The notes under the pieces were generated by a model that saw nothing but the letters and a program-made list of their open reading frames with translations, was not told where the DNA came from and did not search any database. A DNA stretch of 64,000 bases from Scatophagus argus. Lineage: Eukaryota; Chordata; Actinopteri; Scatophagidae. The DNA is taken from positions 28,336,999 through 28,400,998 of the forward strand of contig NC_058493.1 of the NCBI RefSeq assembly GCF_020382885.2, read 5' to 3'. Numbering within the stretch: the first letter of the stretch is position 1; each line of letters starts with the position of its first letter. The translations under genes and the position numbers were made by a program. Positions 10,343 through 51,104 of the stretch are shown here, in pieces.

Positions 10343-11366
10343 ACACACACAGTGTCACTATCACCACGTCATCACTAACTGCACCACTCGTGACAAGAAT
10401 ATGAAGAAAGCTATAAACAAATAAGGAACCCATCATGCTGCTAAGGTCTGAAAGAATGTGGGACACTGATTTAATGTCAACATTTTACAGTGCGCCAACA
10501 ACTGTAATCGTGGATGTTTTTAGCAAATATCACATGCTATAAGTCACCAAATGGGCCTTCTTGTCATCTCCCTATTTGTCATCTTATTTCCCAGGTTATT
10601 CATTTGTGAGAACTAGAGGGGTTTAAAGATTGTCCAAATCCAGGATTCGTTTTTTATGGGATATCAAGAACCCTGAAGAACAGTACGAAAGCAGATCAAC
10701 TTTATAACTCAAGTTCACATATATAAGTAGACTTTGCTGAAGACCAGTCCACACATCATTTAAGCGCAGCCTTTGAAAATGGGGTTTACGAGCAGCCCCT
10801 GAATGCAGCGCACGGGGCGCAGTCAGCTCCACAAGGCAGGGCCCGCCGATGCCCCACAATCCAGTTTCGATCTGATGTCAGGGATTTCACGATCACCGAT
10901 ACATGAACTGATATCTCTGTGTGTCATTATTAGAAGCAGCTCAGCAGAAATGTGAGCTTTAAGAGAGATATAGGCCATGATTTTAAATTAAAATAGATTT
11001 TAATTAGGCTACCAGTGTCTTTTTAATTCGGCCTGTTTGTGTTAATGACTTAATCACATTCACGTGTAAAAACAAGATGGTTTTAGTGGTAAATAAAATG
11101 TTCAGCACATAAATGATCTGATCTAAAGAGGGGATCCCTGCAGCAGAAATGCAAATAAAGTGATCTCATGTGCTCAGGATGTGGTGATAGGTTTCAGGTT
11201 CGATACTCAAACCCAAATCCCCGTATCAGTAAGCTATCAATACATCGGGGTTCCCGCCTACCCCGAAACTTCTTCCAGGTGTTTACTACTGGGAGGAAGA
11301 AAACGGTTCGATTGTTCGACCCAAAGTGGACGTTTGAGACGTGAGGGGAGCCCGCTGTGAGAGAAA
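9893..11366. other. Intergenic stretch between the two ZP genes
   Basis: The first about 400 bp is homologous to the 3' flank of ZP gene 2: gctgaaagga-agaaaatcag, then a ctgctgggtgttcagtt-like match, then ggatcagtaaaacataaa. It was part of the duplicated unit. A (CA)n tract sits at 10309-10350. From about 10400 to 11366 I see no gene, and no TATA box before the gene 2 start codon. Confidence 0.6.
10309..10350. repeat. (CA)n microsatellite
   Basis: About 21 dinucleotides with one interrupting T, in the 3' flank of ZP gene 1. Confidence 0.95.
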
Positions 11367-14300
11367 ATGTCTGTTTGGACAGTTTTTGTCCTTTTGGGGA
11401 CAGGACTGGCGACAGTAAACTGCGGTAAATGTGACTTTTCTTCCACGTTAATGTGAATTCAGGCTGTGAAAAGCGAAAGTTAAGGTGTGACGTCTGTGTT
11501 GCATGGAGAAGTTCAGACTGAGTTTGTTAATCCAGTGTGATTTCTTCCAGTCAGTGATGAGTATTTTCAGGTTTTACACGAGTCACAGTGTGAACTGTGA
11601 ATTTAAAAAATGAGTTTAGTTACCAGTGTTAGTGTTACAAAGTACATTTATTCAAGTAACGGACTTAAGTATAGATTGGAGGTACTTGTATAATACTTCA
11701 TTATTTACCTTTTATCCAACTTTATACTTCTATTCCACTACATCTCAGAAACAAATATTGTACTTTTACTCCATTACATTTAACTCACTGCTTTAGATGC
11801 TCTTCAGATTACAATTTGTCAAAGGTGTACCTTTCCTGTCCACTAAAAACTATACATCTCTAAATATGGTGATTTGGATTTTGATTTCTTGCATTAAACT
11901 GAGGGATGAAGTGTTCCGTTATGTGTTGAGGAAATTCTCCTCTTTTTTCAGCAAAATTTTTCCATTTTCCAGCTCAGGAACCTGGTTGGAACAGTTTGGA
12001 AAGGAGCTCAGACAAGCTCCACCTTAAACGTCTGTGGCAGGATTGCAGCAGTGAATTGGTGATATGAATTCAAGAAGTAAAATACTGACAGGGATTTTTC
12101 CCTGAATTGAGGCCAACACATCTGCATCGCCCCCTGGTGGCTGGCTGCAGTACAGCTCATAAACCCCTCCTGCTCCACGGTAGCAGATGGGACACGTCAA
12201 ATAACATTTTTCCAAAAATGGTTTCTTTTGTTTGAGGATGCGACTTTGCCAGGCAAACTTCACCAAAGTTGAACTCTAAGCCAAACACTAAACCAAAATG
12301 TGATTGTGTTTTGCCATGGAAAGCAAATGTTTTAATTGCTCCTTCACTCGCATAGAATGGAGGTGCATGTGAGGCAGATATTCGGCATGATAACTTTGTG
12401 TTGCTGAGGTCTAACAAACATATCAAGTGTATTTCCTTCCCCATAAAACATTTGCAAAGGTGAATTTTTAAGTAGTTTACATTCACGTTAACTATCAGTC
12501 CATCTTCTTCTTCTGTTGCTTTGCTGATCCTTTGGTGCATTTCTTGGTGCTTTACTGCCACATGTAGATCAGTGGATTGGTGTGACACTGTTGATATTAC
12601 TGGGTATCACATCACCTGGGCATCCACGTGTGGGCGTGCCTGAGATGCATAAAATACAAACTCCCATAGAGAAACAGCCTGAAACTCCACAGGGAACCTT
12701 TAAAGCTGACTTTAGTCCTTTTGACCACTAGAGGGCAGAGACACTCCACACGGGGCTGATGTGCTATCAGCATATATTACTGTTACTACTATTATTACGA
12801 CTGTCACTATCACACAAGCCTGAATTATTGATCAGATGATCAGGTTGATGTCGTCGCGTTCATACTGGTAACAAACACCTGCCTAAGGCATGTTTTACCA
12901 GGCAGTATCTTTTAGAAAATATGCAGTTTTCTGTATAATGTGTATAAACGGTTAACACCTTGTACTGTATATCTTTGTTCCAGTTAAGTCCAAAGTGAGC
13001 TGCAGTGAAACTGCAATGAAATTTGAGGTTGAGAAGTCTTCACTGCCTCGAGTCTATGACAATAAACTGTGGCTCAGTGACACCAACAACGTCGCCTGCC
13101 AAGTCAAGTCCAACAGGACTCACTTCATAGCCGTCGCCCCCCTGAACTCTTGTGGCACTCAGCTCGAGGTAACTCAGGGTCTTTTGCTCCATTAGCCACT
13201 GGGCTCTTCTCTCAGTTATTGGTTTTCCTTCTTATTAGCAGTAAGACTGAATATATATCCTTTTCCTCTGCAGGAAAACGCTGATAACCTAATTTTCAAA
13301 AATGAAATCACAACAGTCTACAACGAAGTTCTGATCACCAGGAAACACCTGCTGGAGTTGCGGTTCTACTGCCAGTATCCCAAACGGGGAAACGTGAGAA
13401 AGATCTTCACAGCACGCAGGGACAACATCACTGTGTTCGAGAGAGGCTTCGGCACCTTCACCTACGTCTTCGAGTTCTACCGCAACAGCAAATTCCAAAA
13501 TATTATTGAACCTGATTCATATCCTGTGCAGTATGAGGTAGGGGAAACGATCTTCATGCAGATTGAGGCCACCTCGACAGCCATTGACACCATACTGTTT
13601 GTGGAGTCCTGCAGAGCTGCACCATATGACACCCCAAACTACTCGCCAACCTACTCCATCATTGAAGACGGGTAGGCGTGAGTGCACCCCCTGGTGGCTA
13701 CAGAAGACATGATGTGTTTTGTCAAAACTTTGTCAGATTTTTTGTTTGTATATTTAATATGCAAGCAAACAATCAAAGTTGTAGATGCATTTATGATATG
13801 ACATGTTTCAAATGAGACAATACCCACATTTGATAGTATCCAAAGTCCTGACCATAGAAAAGAAAAGAATTACACTCAGGGGTCAAAAGATGTGCTGATT
13901 ATCATGTTTCTATGCTAGTACTTATTGAACTTTTTAAAATCGAATATTTTGGCAACCTTATTGCAAATGAGGGGTTTGTGACTAAATTGTTGTCGTGGGA
14001 GTATGAAGGTCTGCTTAAATAGGCTCAGCCCATCCGTCCACCCATTGGCAAACACTGGATAGATAGATGGAAATGAATGAGTTAATGTTTTTTTTAGCTT
14101 GTAGACGATAATCTCTGCTCATCTTCACTGGAATAACGCAGAGTTAAAGAGGCAACATTTCTTATGTTTTCCTGCCAGATGTTTTGTGGACCCAACTGTT
14201 AGAGAACACGCCCCCTCTATCAAGAGGCATTCCAGGTTCAGCATGGAGGCCTTCAAGTTCATCGGCTTGCATGACCAGGTGAAGATTGGATTGTAAATGT

Positions 14301-15097
14301 CTCTGTGATCCTCTCCAAGTGCTTCAATGAATAATTTCAATTTATCATGTATTCTTTAGTTAACCTGGAAAGGTTTACTCAGAATTATCTAATGCAGAGA
14401 CATAACAGTACAAGTTTGTGTTTTCGAGTTAAGCTTTTTCCATTTTCATTTGACTTGTTTTATTTGTCTCATTTTAAGAGTATTATTTAAAATCGTTTTT
14501 ATGTTGTGATTATCTCAGGTGATTCGGTCTTTTGATGACTTCAGTGTAAAGAAGTTTCACATAGTGGCTTTGATGCCTGACCGTTGTGACACATAAATGT
14601 TGCTGAGGATCAGGTGGAGCAGCACTAACAGCAGTTTGTCTGCTGGTATAAAGCCAACATGTCCTGTTGCTTTCAGGTGTACATCAGCTGTTCAGTCCTC
14701 ATGTGTAAAGCAGGGGACCCTAACACCAGGTGCTCACAGGGATGCATCGAGACCACAAAGCAAGGCTTTAGCCGCCGCGTAAAGCGAAATGCTGCCACCC
14801 AGACTCTGAGTCACTTTGTTTCCCAGGGTCCCATTCGCCTGAAGAGATCAGCAGAGAGCACAGGAAGCCCAGGTATACAGGTAGTGTTTTCTGCAAAGCA
14901 CCTGCTTCGTTTGAGTTCAAATGCAAATTGTTCTTCTCTTCTCTCCAGTGATGAAGCCTAATGTGAACCTGGTTGTCGGCACTGGATGGCTTCTCGCGGC
15001 TGTTGGCATGATCAGTGCAGTGGTCATGTACAAAGGCAAAGGGTTGAGGGTCAAATACCAACCTCTGATTGAATATGAAAGCTCTGCAACAGCCTGA
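11367..15097 (+). CDS. ZP-domain membrane-anchored glycoprotein, short paralogue (ZP gene 2)
   Basis: Exons: 11367-11424, 12984-13168, 13274-13671, 14179-14278, 14677-14872, 14949-15097 (stop 15095-15097); 1086 nt, 361 aa, phases consistent. Exon 1 encodes only a signal peptide (MSVWTVFVLLGTGLATVNC) and splices in phase 1 straight into the ZP domain (about 20-275). Exons 2-6 match exons 9-13 of ZP gene 1 in length (185/185, 398/401, 100/100, 196/187, 149/137) and sequence. The furin-type site is RRVKR (280-284); the membrane helix spans about 317-340. It lacks the N-terminal region, Thr/Pro/Trp repeat and Ig-like stretch of gene 1. The start is chosen because the ATG has an A at -3, opens a hydrophobic leader and ends at a clean gtaaat donor in the phase required by exon 2. 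A longer alternative 5' exon cannot be excluded. A partner or competitor in the same polymer is a reasonable inference. Confidence 0.87.
11623..11800. repeat. Interspersed repeat, acttaagta/ggtacttgta family
   Basis: Lies in intron 1 of ZP gene 2. Landmarks ggacttaagtatag, ggaggtacttgtat, ctattccactacatctcaga and attgtacttttactccat are in the same order as at 4389-4560. Confidence 0.6.
12129..12144 (-). promoter_or_regulatory. CTCF-like core motif
   Basis: gccccctggtggctgg fits the reverse complement of the vertebrate CTCF core (CCASYAGRKGGC). The surrounding 12115-12200 resembles a dispersed teleost repeat, so the site may be repeat-borne. It lies in intron 1 of ZP gene 2. Confidence 0.4.
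12725..12738 (+). promoter_or_regulatory. CTCF-like core motif
   Basis: ccactagagggcag is a close match to the CTCF core in forward orientation, 600 bp from the reverse-oriented motif at 12129. It lies in intron 1 of ZP gene 2. Binding is untested. Confidence 0.4.
13687..13700 (-). promoter_or_regulatory. CTCF-like core motif
   Basis: ccccctggtggcta, 16 nt after the exon 3 donor of ZP gene 2, repeats the core seen at 12129-12144. Confidence 0.3.
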
Positions 15098-15526
15098 GCA
15101 GAATACTCATTCTGTTTAAACTGCATTTCACCATATAAAGCTTATTTTTGCTATCAGATATTGGTTCATATACTGAATTAAACTACATGTATATTTGTAG
15201 TTACATGTAGTTCACTGCTTCTCAAATACTACATGAATGAATTTTATATAAACGTCTTTAGAAACGCGTACAGATATATTTGTATCAGCTGAAAGGGGAA
15301 AAAATCAGGGCCTTTGCAAATAGGAAACCAAATGGAAAGTTTTTTCCACTCAGCTGTTGGGTGCTCAGTTGTGGTGTTTACTGATGTGGGATTCTGTAGC
15401 TTTGCAGCTGCCTCTGCTATTATGTTTTACAGTACGGTTTCCAAGTATCTTCATCTTCACGTTGTATATGTGTGGTCCTCGCCAAGCTCAGTCATTTCAT
15501 TGCACTGTTTTTACGGTTTGTGGATC

Positions 15527-15532
15527 AATAAA
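15527..15532 (+). terminator. Probable poly(A) signal of ZP gene 2
   Basis: AATAAA in ggatcaataaaaacataag, 430 nt after the stop. The aligned position in the gene 1 flank (near 10257) reads ggatcagtaaaacataaa, with no signal. The proximal gene 1 type signal is mutated here, so gene 2 probably has a longer 3' UTR. Confidence 0.55.
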
Positions 15533-15539
15533 AACATAA

Positions 15540-16380
15540 GTGTTTGCTTTTGTGGTGGTGTAGTTTTTTTGTACTGTTGCCTCACAGCAAGGGTGTTTTT
15601 GGTTCAAACTGCAGCCAGGAATTTGCTGTGTAGGTTCCCTTTAGGCACTTCGGCCTCCTCCCGATTCTGGTTGTAGAATTCTTCAACAACAGACATGTGA
15701 TCTCAGTATTTTCACAGTTCATATACATGTAACGGGATTACATGAAATTATCTTCACACCACCGTTGTTTTAAACTCAGGAACAGAATGTGTCTAATTAA
15801 TGTGGATTATTTAAAAATATGTGATTTTATCACCTTGGTACGACCTCGCATAATTTTACCTTCTGCATTATAAACAGAAGCCACAAGATGGCGCAATATT
15901 TCTTTTGCTGTGAGTCCCACAGTTTTATCAGCGATTTCATCTGCTACACGGCTTCAGCTGAATGTAGGTCACTCATTTAAATGGTTCAAACTTTGTGATA
16001 ATAATAATAAACTCTTAATAATAAAAGTTGAAAAAGCGAAAATACATTTTTTTCTTCACATTATAGCATATTGTTAATTTTCATGTGTTGCCGAAATAAA
16101 CTTATTGCAGGTGAATATTTCCACTCATTACTAAATGTAATCCAACTATGGCAACATGTTTTCTAGGTGTTTCATTTTTCCAGCTGACTGTACCGAGGCA
16201 GTCGATGTTAAACAAATACAGAATGGATAAAATCGTGAATTCGGTTTGTAATTTTAGTTGCGTGGATTTTCCTCAGTTACCCACAGGAACTGACTGTGTT
16301 GCTGCTTTCTCTTTCCTCCTGCTGCCAACCTGAGAAGCGCTCTCTTCCCGTGGACTACCAGGCTAATGAAAAGTGCTAGC
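15540..16380. other. Intergenic stretch before ppfia1
   Basis: Mostly AT-rich with no coding signal I can support. A caagatggcgc YY1-like match occurs near 15885-15895. The right edge grades into the putative ppfia1 promoter. Confidence 0.45.
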
Positions 16381-16583
16381 CACACAGAGTCCACCATTGG
16401 CTGTCCCGACTGCCGAGGCTGGCAGGCAGTGGCGACAGGGAAGGACCGGACCGACGGACCTTTTTGGTGGAAATACCGAGAGAAGAACAGCAACTCGGGC
16501 AGAAACGAAGGGAATATAAGTTTCTGTTCGTGGTTTGGATTTTCCAAACGGACCAGAACATCGCTAACGTTCAATGTTAGCTG
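16380..16583 (+). promoter_or_regulatory. ppfia1: Putative ppfia1 promoter / 5' UTR exon
   Basis: A locally CG-containing segment (gaccggaccgacggac, ttcgagccgagc, acgcgactccgccgaatcga) in an otherwise CpG-poor region, with a donor-like gtaagt at 16583. The ppfia1 start codon is the first base of its exon at 19495, so at least one 5' non-coding exon must lie upstream, and this is the best candidate. A second candidate donor, gtgaga, is at 17429. Without transcript data neither is certain. Confidence 0.3.
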
Positions 16584-19494
16584 TAAGTTTTCGAGCCGAG
16601 CAGTGATGTGGTGACGCGACTCCGCCGAATCGACGGGAAGCTAATGTTAGCTGATGCGCTAACGTTACTTGATAGATTTATAATTTCAGCAGAGCTTTGG
16701 AGAGTTATTTCAGGATTTTAAAAACTGATTTTAGTATTTTCGATCATGTACAACAAGTAGTTATGAGGTGTTGTATCATGTTGTCTACTTTTTTTACGAA
16801 ATAGAGCCTAACCTACATTATCTTAGCTAAGTTAGTATATGAAACTAGCAAGTGTTAGCTACCTAGCTGGCTAGTGGCTAACGTTGGCTAGCAGTCGACT
16901 TTAAACTGACTTCAAGCCAAAGAACTCTGCTTCAAATTAGCTAAGGCTAGCCGGGCTACCACTGTTTCCACGTCACCCAACTCTATCATCACATGTCTAC
17001 CTGTTATGAAATGTTATATTCGGCATGATGAACTTTATAATAGAGGACGACCACTTATTTTCATAAGCAAAGATAGACACTTTACTTGCAGATCCTGATA
17101 TGCAATCACCGAATCACCAGCTTACTTAATGCTAGCTTGCTAACGCCGAGTTAGCCGGCCAAACTTGGAATACTGCCCCCTGCTCACTTTATGTGGGTTT
17201 CGTTCTGAGGCCTTGAGGAAACTATCCCCTTTTCACCGAGAAGACCCTTTTCACAGCCTTAATGCATCCCAGCCTCTGAACGGAATTCATGTGCTCCGAG
17301 TGACTCTGGATGTTTGAAGCTTGGCAGACTGTAAACATAAATCGGAGTACCTGGACTGCTGACGTTTGCTCGGCGTCATAAAATAACGTGGATTCCTGCA
17401 GCATTTGGAATAACGTTAGTCTTTAAAGGTGAGATACAGACACACGTGGACACTAAACAACGTAAACTATGAGTTCTAGTTAATTTCCAGATGTGTACCG
17501 GTATCACTGGTTGAACTGCATTTTGTTCTCTGTTACAGTAACTTTAATTGTAGATTGTTAAAGGAAACTGTAATTTGATTAGCTTTGTAAATGAAGTTGT
17601 AATTTCTCAGATGACTTCTTCACTGAGTCACAGTTGGAGGTGTCCTGTGACTCCTGTCATGCCGGATGTGTTTGAGTTATCCGTGCAACATCTTCATCTC
17701 ATGTTCGGAAATCCACCTGAGGTTCTCCCATCTAAGAGGTGTTTAAAGAGGTTTTAAGTGTCCCGCCTTCGCATCCCGGTTTGTCATCTTTACTTTTTGA
17801 TTTATGGGATGTCTGTGCGAAGTTACTGTGGACCCACCATCTGTCACTCCAGCTCATGGATGCTGAGCGACCCTCCCCCCCCCTATAAACACTCCTCGGC
17901 CTGAGTGGCTTGACCTCGATATGGAGCGATGCTTTTGTATTCTGCTTCTGATAAATTAGGTTAAATTTGGCTCCTTTCACCAGAAATAGTGTTTATCATC
18001 AGCGACAGCCAATACGTAATCAAGGACGACAGGTTGTTACTTGTCTTGTTAATTTGCGTGAAACAGGTAATGATCCAGCTCTTGAACGCGGGTGTTGGTG
18101 CACTGAACTGAAAACTGTGACTTCTGAAAGCAAATGACTTTTGGCATCTTTGGCAATGCAAAGAGTAAGATGAAGGTTCCTGCTGGACTTGTTCCAATTC
18201 GCAAATTGTTGTTCCTTGTAGGTATGTTAAATCCAGCTCACATGATTCTTGGCTTTTTGTCTCGCAGTCTGTCCAAAGGACTTAAGCTCCTTGGTGTGGA
18301 GCCTGATTCTAATTCTCATACCTTCCTGGCCAGCTGTTGTTAGATGCCACATTACACAAAAAACTTCAGACAGCACAGTTTGACTAGTTGCCGGTCACTG
18401 ATCTGTTCTGTGCTGAACAGGGCCAGTTCAGGTTAACGTGCATGCTTGCTTGTATATTCCAGTAGTAGTTACCATTGTAACAATTAGTGAGCAGGTTCAG
18501 CTGATTCAGTCGGCTCTGTTTTCTCTTAAATCACCTCAGAGCTTCACTTTTAAACTCACCCACTGTCTTCTGTTTTATCTCACATCTGTAAAGTGGAGTC
18601 CACTTAAGAACATGCAACTGCAGTTTAGTTTGTGGGCAGTTTACCCAGAAATGAAAATTCAGTCGTTGTCTATTCACCCTCATGCTGATGGAAAGTCAGA
18701 TTTGGTTTCTTAGTCCACAAAACATTTCTGAACCTTATGTTTATGGATGTGGACGTCCATGGATGATTTTGAGGCATTGAATGTGTTCCTTTATTGCCAC
18801 GAAATGGTTTAGTTACAATCATATATTTATTTTTTTTCTGTTGTTCGGTATTTCTGGTCTCCATTGGCATGAATCCTGAAGAGGAGAATGAATGTCCATG
18901 TTCTGGTTATGGCAGACATTTGAGAATCACACCTCCAATATTTTAAAGTCATTTAATTCGTATGGTTTGTATCTAAGAAGGGTTTTATGAAAATGTTTTG
19001 GTTCATTGACCACAAATTCAGAGGTGTCAATGACAAATTGTCTTTTGGGTTTCACATAAGATAATGACTGTGTGTGCTGACCCTTCAAGTGCTCAAGCAG
19101 AAGAAAGGATTTCATCCATTACTATGGACCTTTTTCACAGCAGAGGCATTGACATGTCATAGCAGGAAAAATGCAGGTGTAATCGATAACCTCAAAAAGA
19201 AGTGCATTCCATTTAGATGACCAGTTTTAAGGCCTGGCTGTTGTGCATGCTCGTTCACTGAATTGGCTTGTTGGGAAACTCAGTGACATATAGGTGAAGA
19301 ATGAAACAAATGCTATAGATGAAAGTATCTGCTGTCAAAAGGGCCTCTACAATTCAGATGTCTGAATACTGAAATGAGTCAGTTCACCACATCTGTGACA
19401 ACCCTGTACTTGTCACTTACCCTCAAAATTTTAATCTCCTTGTTTCTTCTGTGTCTCCTGTGTCTCTCCTGTCCTGTCCAAACCATGGTTGTAG
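16584..19494. other. Probable ppfia1 5' non-coding intron sequence
   Basis: Rich in gctaacgttagct-type motifs (16562-16700, 16800-16960, 17110-17160), a pattern common around teleost transcription starts. A run of ten C residues sits near 17875-17884. No other gene is supported. The last 60 bp (19435-19494) is a pyrimidine tract ending in gttgtag, the acceptor of the first coding exon. Confidence 0.4.
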
Positions 19495-48298
<28,804 letters not shown>

Positions 48299-48567
48299 CG
48301 TACAACGGTAAGATCACACGCACCAACTGTACGTTTGTACACTTGAAGCAGACAGAATGGCTGTTAGCTCTCTCTTTTTCCGAGCAGAAAGCAGCTGTGT
48401 AGTAGTGCAGTTTTCGGCTTTAGTAACGCACGTTGTACGCCTCTCCTCTCTCCCCCTTTGTTCTCCCCCCACAACCTCCACCCGTCCCTGGCTTCTGTCC
48501 GGCTTCCCCTCTCGTTTCCGTCCATCTCTCTCTTCCCCTTCTCAGTTTATCCTCATTATTTCTATAG

Positions 48568-50130
48568 GTAACCGCTGGTCAGAAGATGAAGGGGAGTTTC
48601 CCGCCTTCAAGACCAGGATGATGAACTGAAATGACTTGCAAGGACACTAAACAGATATTGTTTTTGTCGTCATGACAGAGAAAGACATTTCTCACCGATC
48701 TCAGTATCCCTACAGGAAGCTTTTAGATTCATCCACATTTGTTCTGATATTTATGTAAACCAATGGGACATTTTAATTGATTTTATGTAATCGTTGTTTT
48801 TGCCGCTATCCCCTTAATCAATCCACTTTTTAAAAAACATTTCTCCACTGTGCCCATATTAAGCTCAGCTCTCAGATGTATGTAACTGAATGTTTCAGCT
48901 GTCTGGAGTTTGTATATTTTTACCAACAGACATTTTATCTAATCTTTTTTATAATCCTGATTCTATTGACCAGATGTATGTTTTTTTTTCCCCTCCTCTC
49001 TTTGATTTGAATTCTAATCATCAAGTTTATGCTTAAGTGACTTTGATATGTGATATAACTTAATTCATATCCTTTGCCCTTTTTAACAGTTGTAATTTTT
49101 GTAGCTTATTACCTGTGATTTTTGTGTAAATTCAGCTCTTAGGTCAACGGATTTGTGAGTATCAGACAAATTGCTGGAGTTGTCGGACTGTTTCACAAAT
49201 TGCTCAACACTGTGAGTCATCTATCACCGTTACAATAACTGCTGGCGAGCCAGGTGATGGTGACGGCAGATATCACGTGTAACACAGTATATTTTTCTCT
49301 CTCTTTTCTCTCTTTGTTTCCATATCTGCAAAACCAAAATGAAACTCTTGAATTTAAGAATTAAAGCCATATAACGGTAGCGAAAACAAAACAGAGGGCT
49401 TCTTTCGGATGCAAACAGAATTCGAGGTTCTCTCTAGTTGACCTTGCATGCAGAAACCTCTCCACTTACCCCCTCCGTGACGCACACCAACAGCTCGCCC
49501 CTTTAACAAAAACAAACCTCCCTTGCACACGGACTCGCTCGTACAGGAAGACGTGAAGCGTACAGATGAGTCAAAAGTGTGGCAACTCCTTCGATGGACC
49601 AACTTCACTGAGGCCTCAGTCGAACCCCGCTGTGACTACGTAACCCTCAGGGCGGCGCGATCCACCCACAGACCTTTTTTTAACAACGCTTTGTACGAAG
49701 ATTTCATATCAAGCCTTATTGTTTCTTAATTTCTCTCTGTCGTCTGTTCTTATTTATTACCACGCATTTTGTCACGTGTACTTTCATAGCTGAAGCCCCA
49801 GTTTGCTCCTATGAATGTAGCAATGCTCTTCAAGTTTGTCCCACCTACGATCCCAACACAGGTTCCACCGTTAGTTTCCATGACAAATGAGAAGGAACCG
49901 ACGAGTTTTCTTTTTCACACGACGTAGTTCAATTTTAAAGTAGAAATGCTTTTTTTCTGTTTGTGATTTTAGTCATTTATGCACAATGCAAATCATGTTG
50001 CTGTGTTATTCCTGCTCTTTCCATTGAATCCTCTGATCTTGTAACAATGATGTACAGTCTGAGTACTTATAAACTATTTTTATCACAATATTATTTATTG
50101 CTTACTTTCAATAAAATACTGAAACTTATT
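48568..50130 (+). other. ppfia1: ppfia1 final exon: alternative C-terminus and 3' UTR
   Basis: Acceptor tttctatag at 48559-48567 follows a long pyrimidine tract. If joined directly to the exon ending at 48035, the frame continues NRWSEDEGEFPAFKTRMMN and stops at 48627-48629. Otherwise the whole exon is 3' UTR. The UTR runs about 1.5 kb, is AT-rich, and ends at the AATAAA at 50110-50115, with a second signal at 50508-50513. Confidence 0.65.
50110..50115 (+). terminator. ppfia1: Poly(A) signal of ppfia1
   Basis: tttcaataaaatactg, about 1.48 kb after the alternative stop. A distal AATAAA lies at 50508-50513. Confidence 0.6.
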
Positions 50131-50442
50131 TTCCACTGCAGATAAAAAAAAGACTAAAGCTTGTCTTTCTAAGAATCTCTTGCCATTTCCTGTCCTGTGT
50201 TTGGTTTCTTGTTGAGAGAAGAATGTGGTTCTTGTAAAGTGACTGAATGCGTTTTGTGATGTTGGTCATAAACTTTTGCAAAATGGCAATTGGCAGCATC
50301 TAAGCTCATCTGTCTCCCTTTTCAGGCAGTGTTGCTTTGATGAGTGGCCGCTTTTTGTTTGAAATATCAGTAAAGCTTAATATTATGGTAATTTTGAATA
50401 ATTTACTGTAAGTTTCTGATGAAAATGATTTGATTTGAAACT

Positions 50443-50490
50443 AAAGTACAAGGAACATTGTACTTTAGTACCAAAGTACAAGGAACATTG
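50443..50490. repeat. 18-nt direct repeat
   Basis: aaagtacaaggaacattg occurs at 50443-50460 and again at 50473-50490. The 12-nt spacer tactttagtacc can pair with the start of either copy. It lies just before the distal AATAAA at 50508. Confidence 0.9.
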
Positions 50491-50513
50491 AGATGTTCTG
50501 TACTGCAAATAAA

Positions 50514-51100
50514 TTAAAACCAGTTAAATGCTAGAGCAAATAGTCTTTTACTATTAGCACAGCAGGTCAGCTGAACTAACGTGAAATTTACCTACAGACA
50601 AGCATCCAGTTGAACCTATACAAAGAATAAAATGTTCAAGAACAAATGAAGAAACTGCATTTTTATAAAGTATTTTTTGTTCAATATTCTTTTTAAAAAT
50701 CCAGAACAGTCAAAAAACAAATTGACTAAATTAATACTACAAAAACATATACAACACAATATATCCAAATTTTATTAGTTAATTTGTAGTGATGAAGTTA
50801 GTTTTTATTCACATCTATGTCCCTAATATTCTTTTCCATATTTGACCAGAAAAAAAATGGAAGCCAATGAAATGATGCTTAATATTTCTAAAACCTTGCT
50901 AACCATTTTGTTAGCCTGTAGCTTTATGTAAATAAAAAAAGAAAAAAGCTAACCGCCAAAGAAAATTGATTGATTGAAAGATTCATGGTTGTATTGGATC
51001 TTTTTTGTGGCATAATTTCAGTTATTAATTTATCAGAAAATATATTAATGTATCAAGGAATAATTATGAGTTAAGGACTAAATTTAAATTAAATTACACA
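50514..51100. other. Short AT-rich ppfia1-cttn intergenic stretch
   Basis: About 600 bp separates the distal ppfia1 poly(A) signal from the cttn promoter. It is strongly AT-rich, with no recognised element. Confidence 0.6.
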
Positions 51101-51104
51101 TTTT

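Noticed and set aside
16562..16960. Meaningful regulatory code in the gctaacgttagct repeats
   Set aside because: Such motifs are common around teleost gene starts and low in complexity; without conservation data I cannot attach a function.
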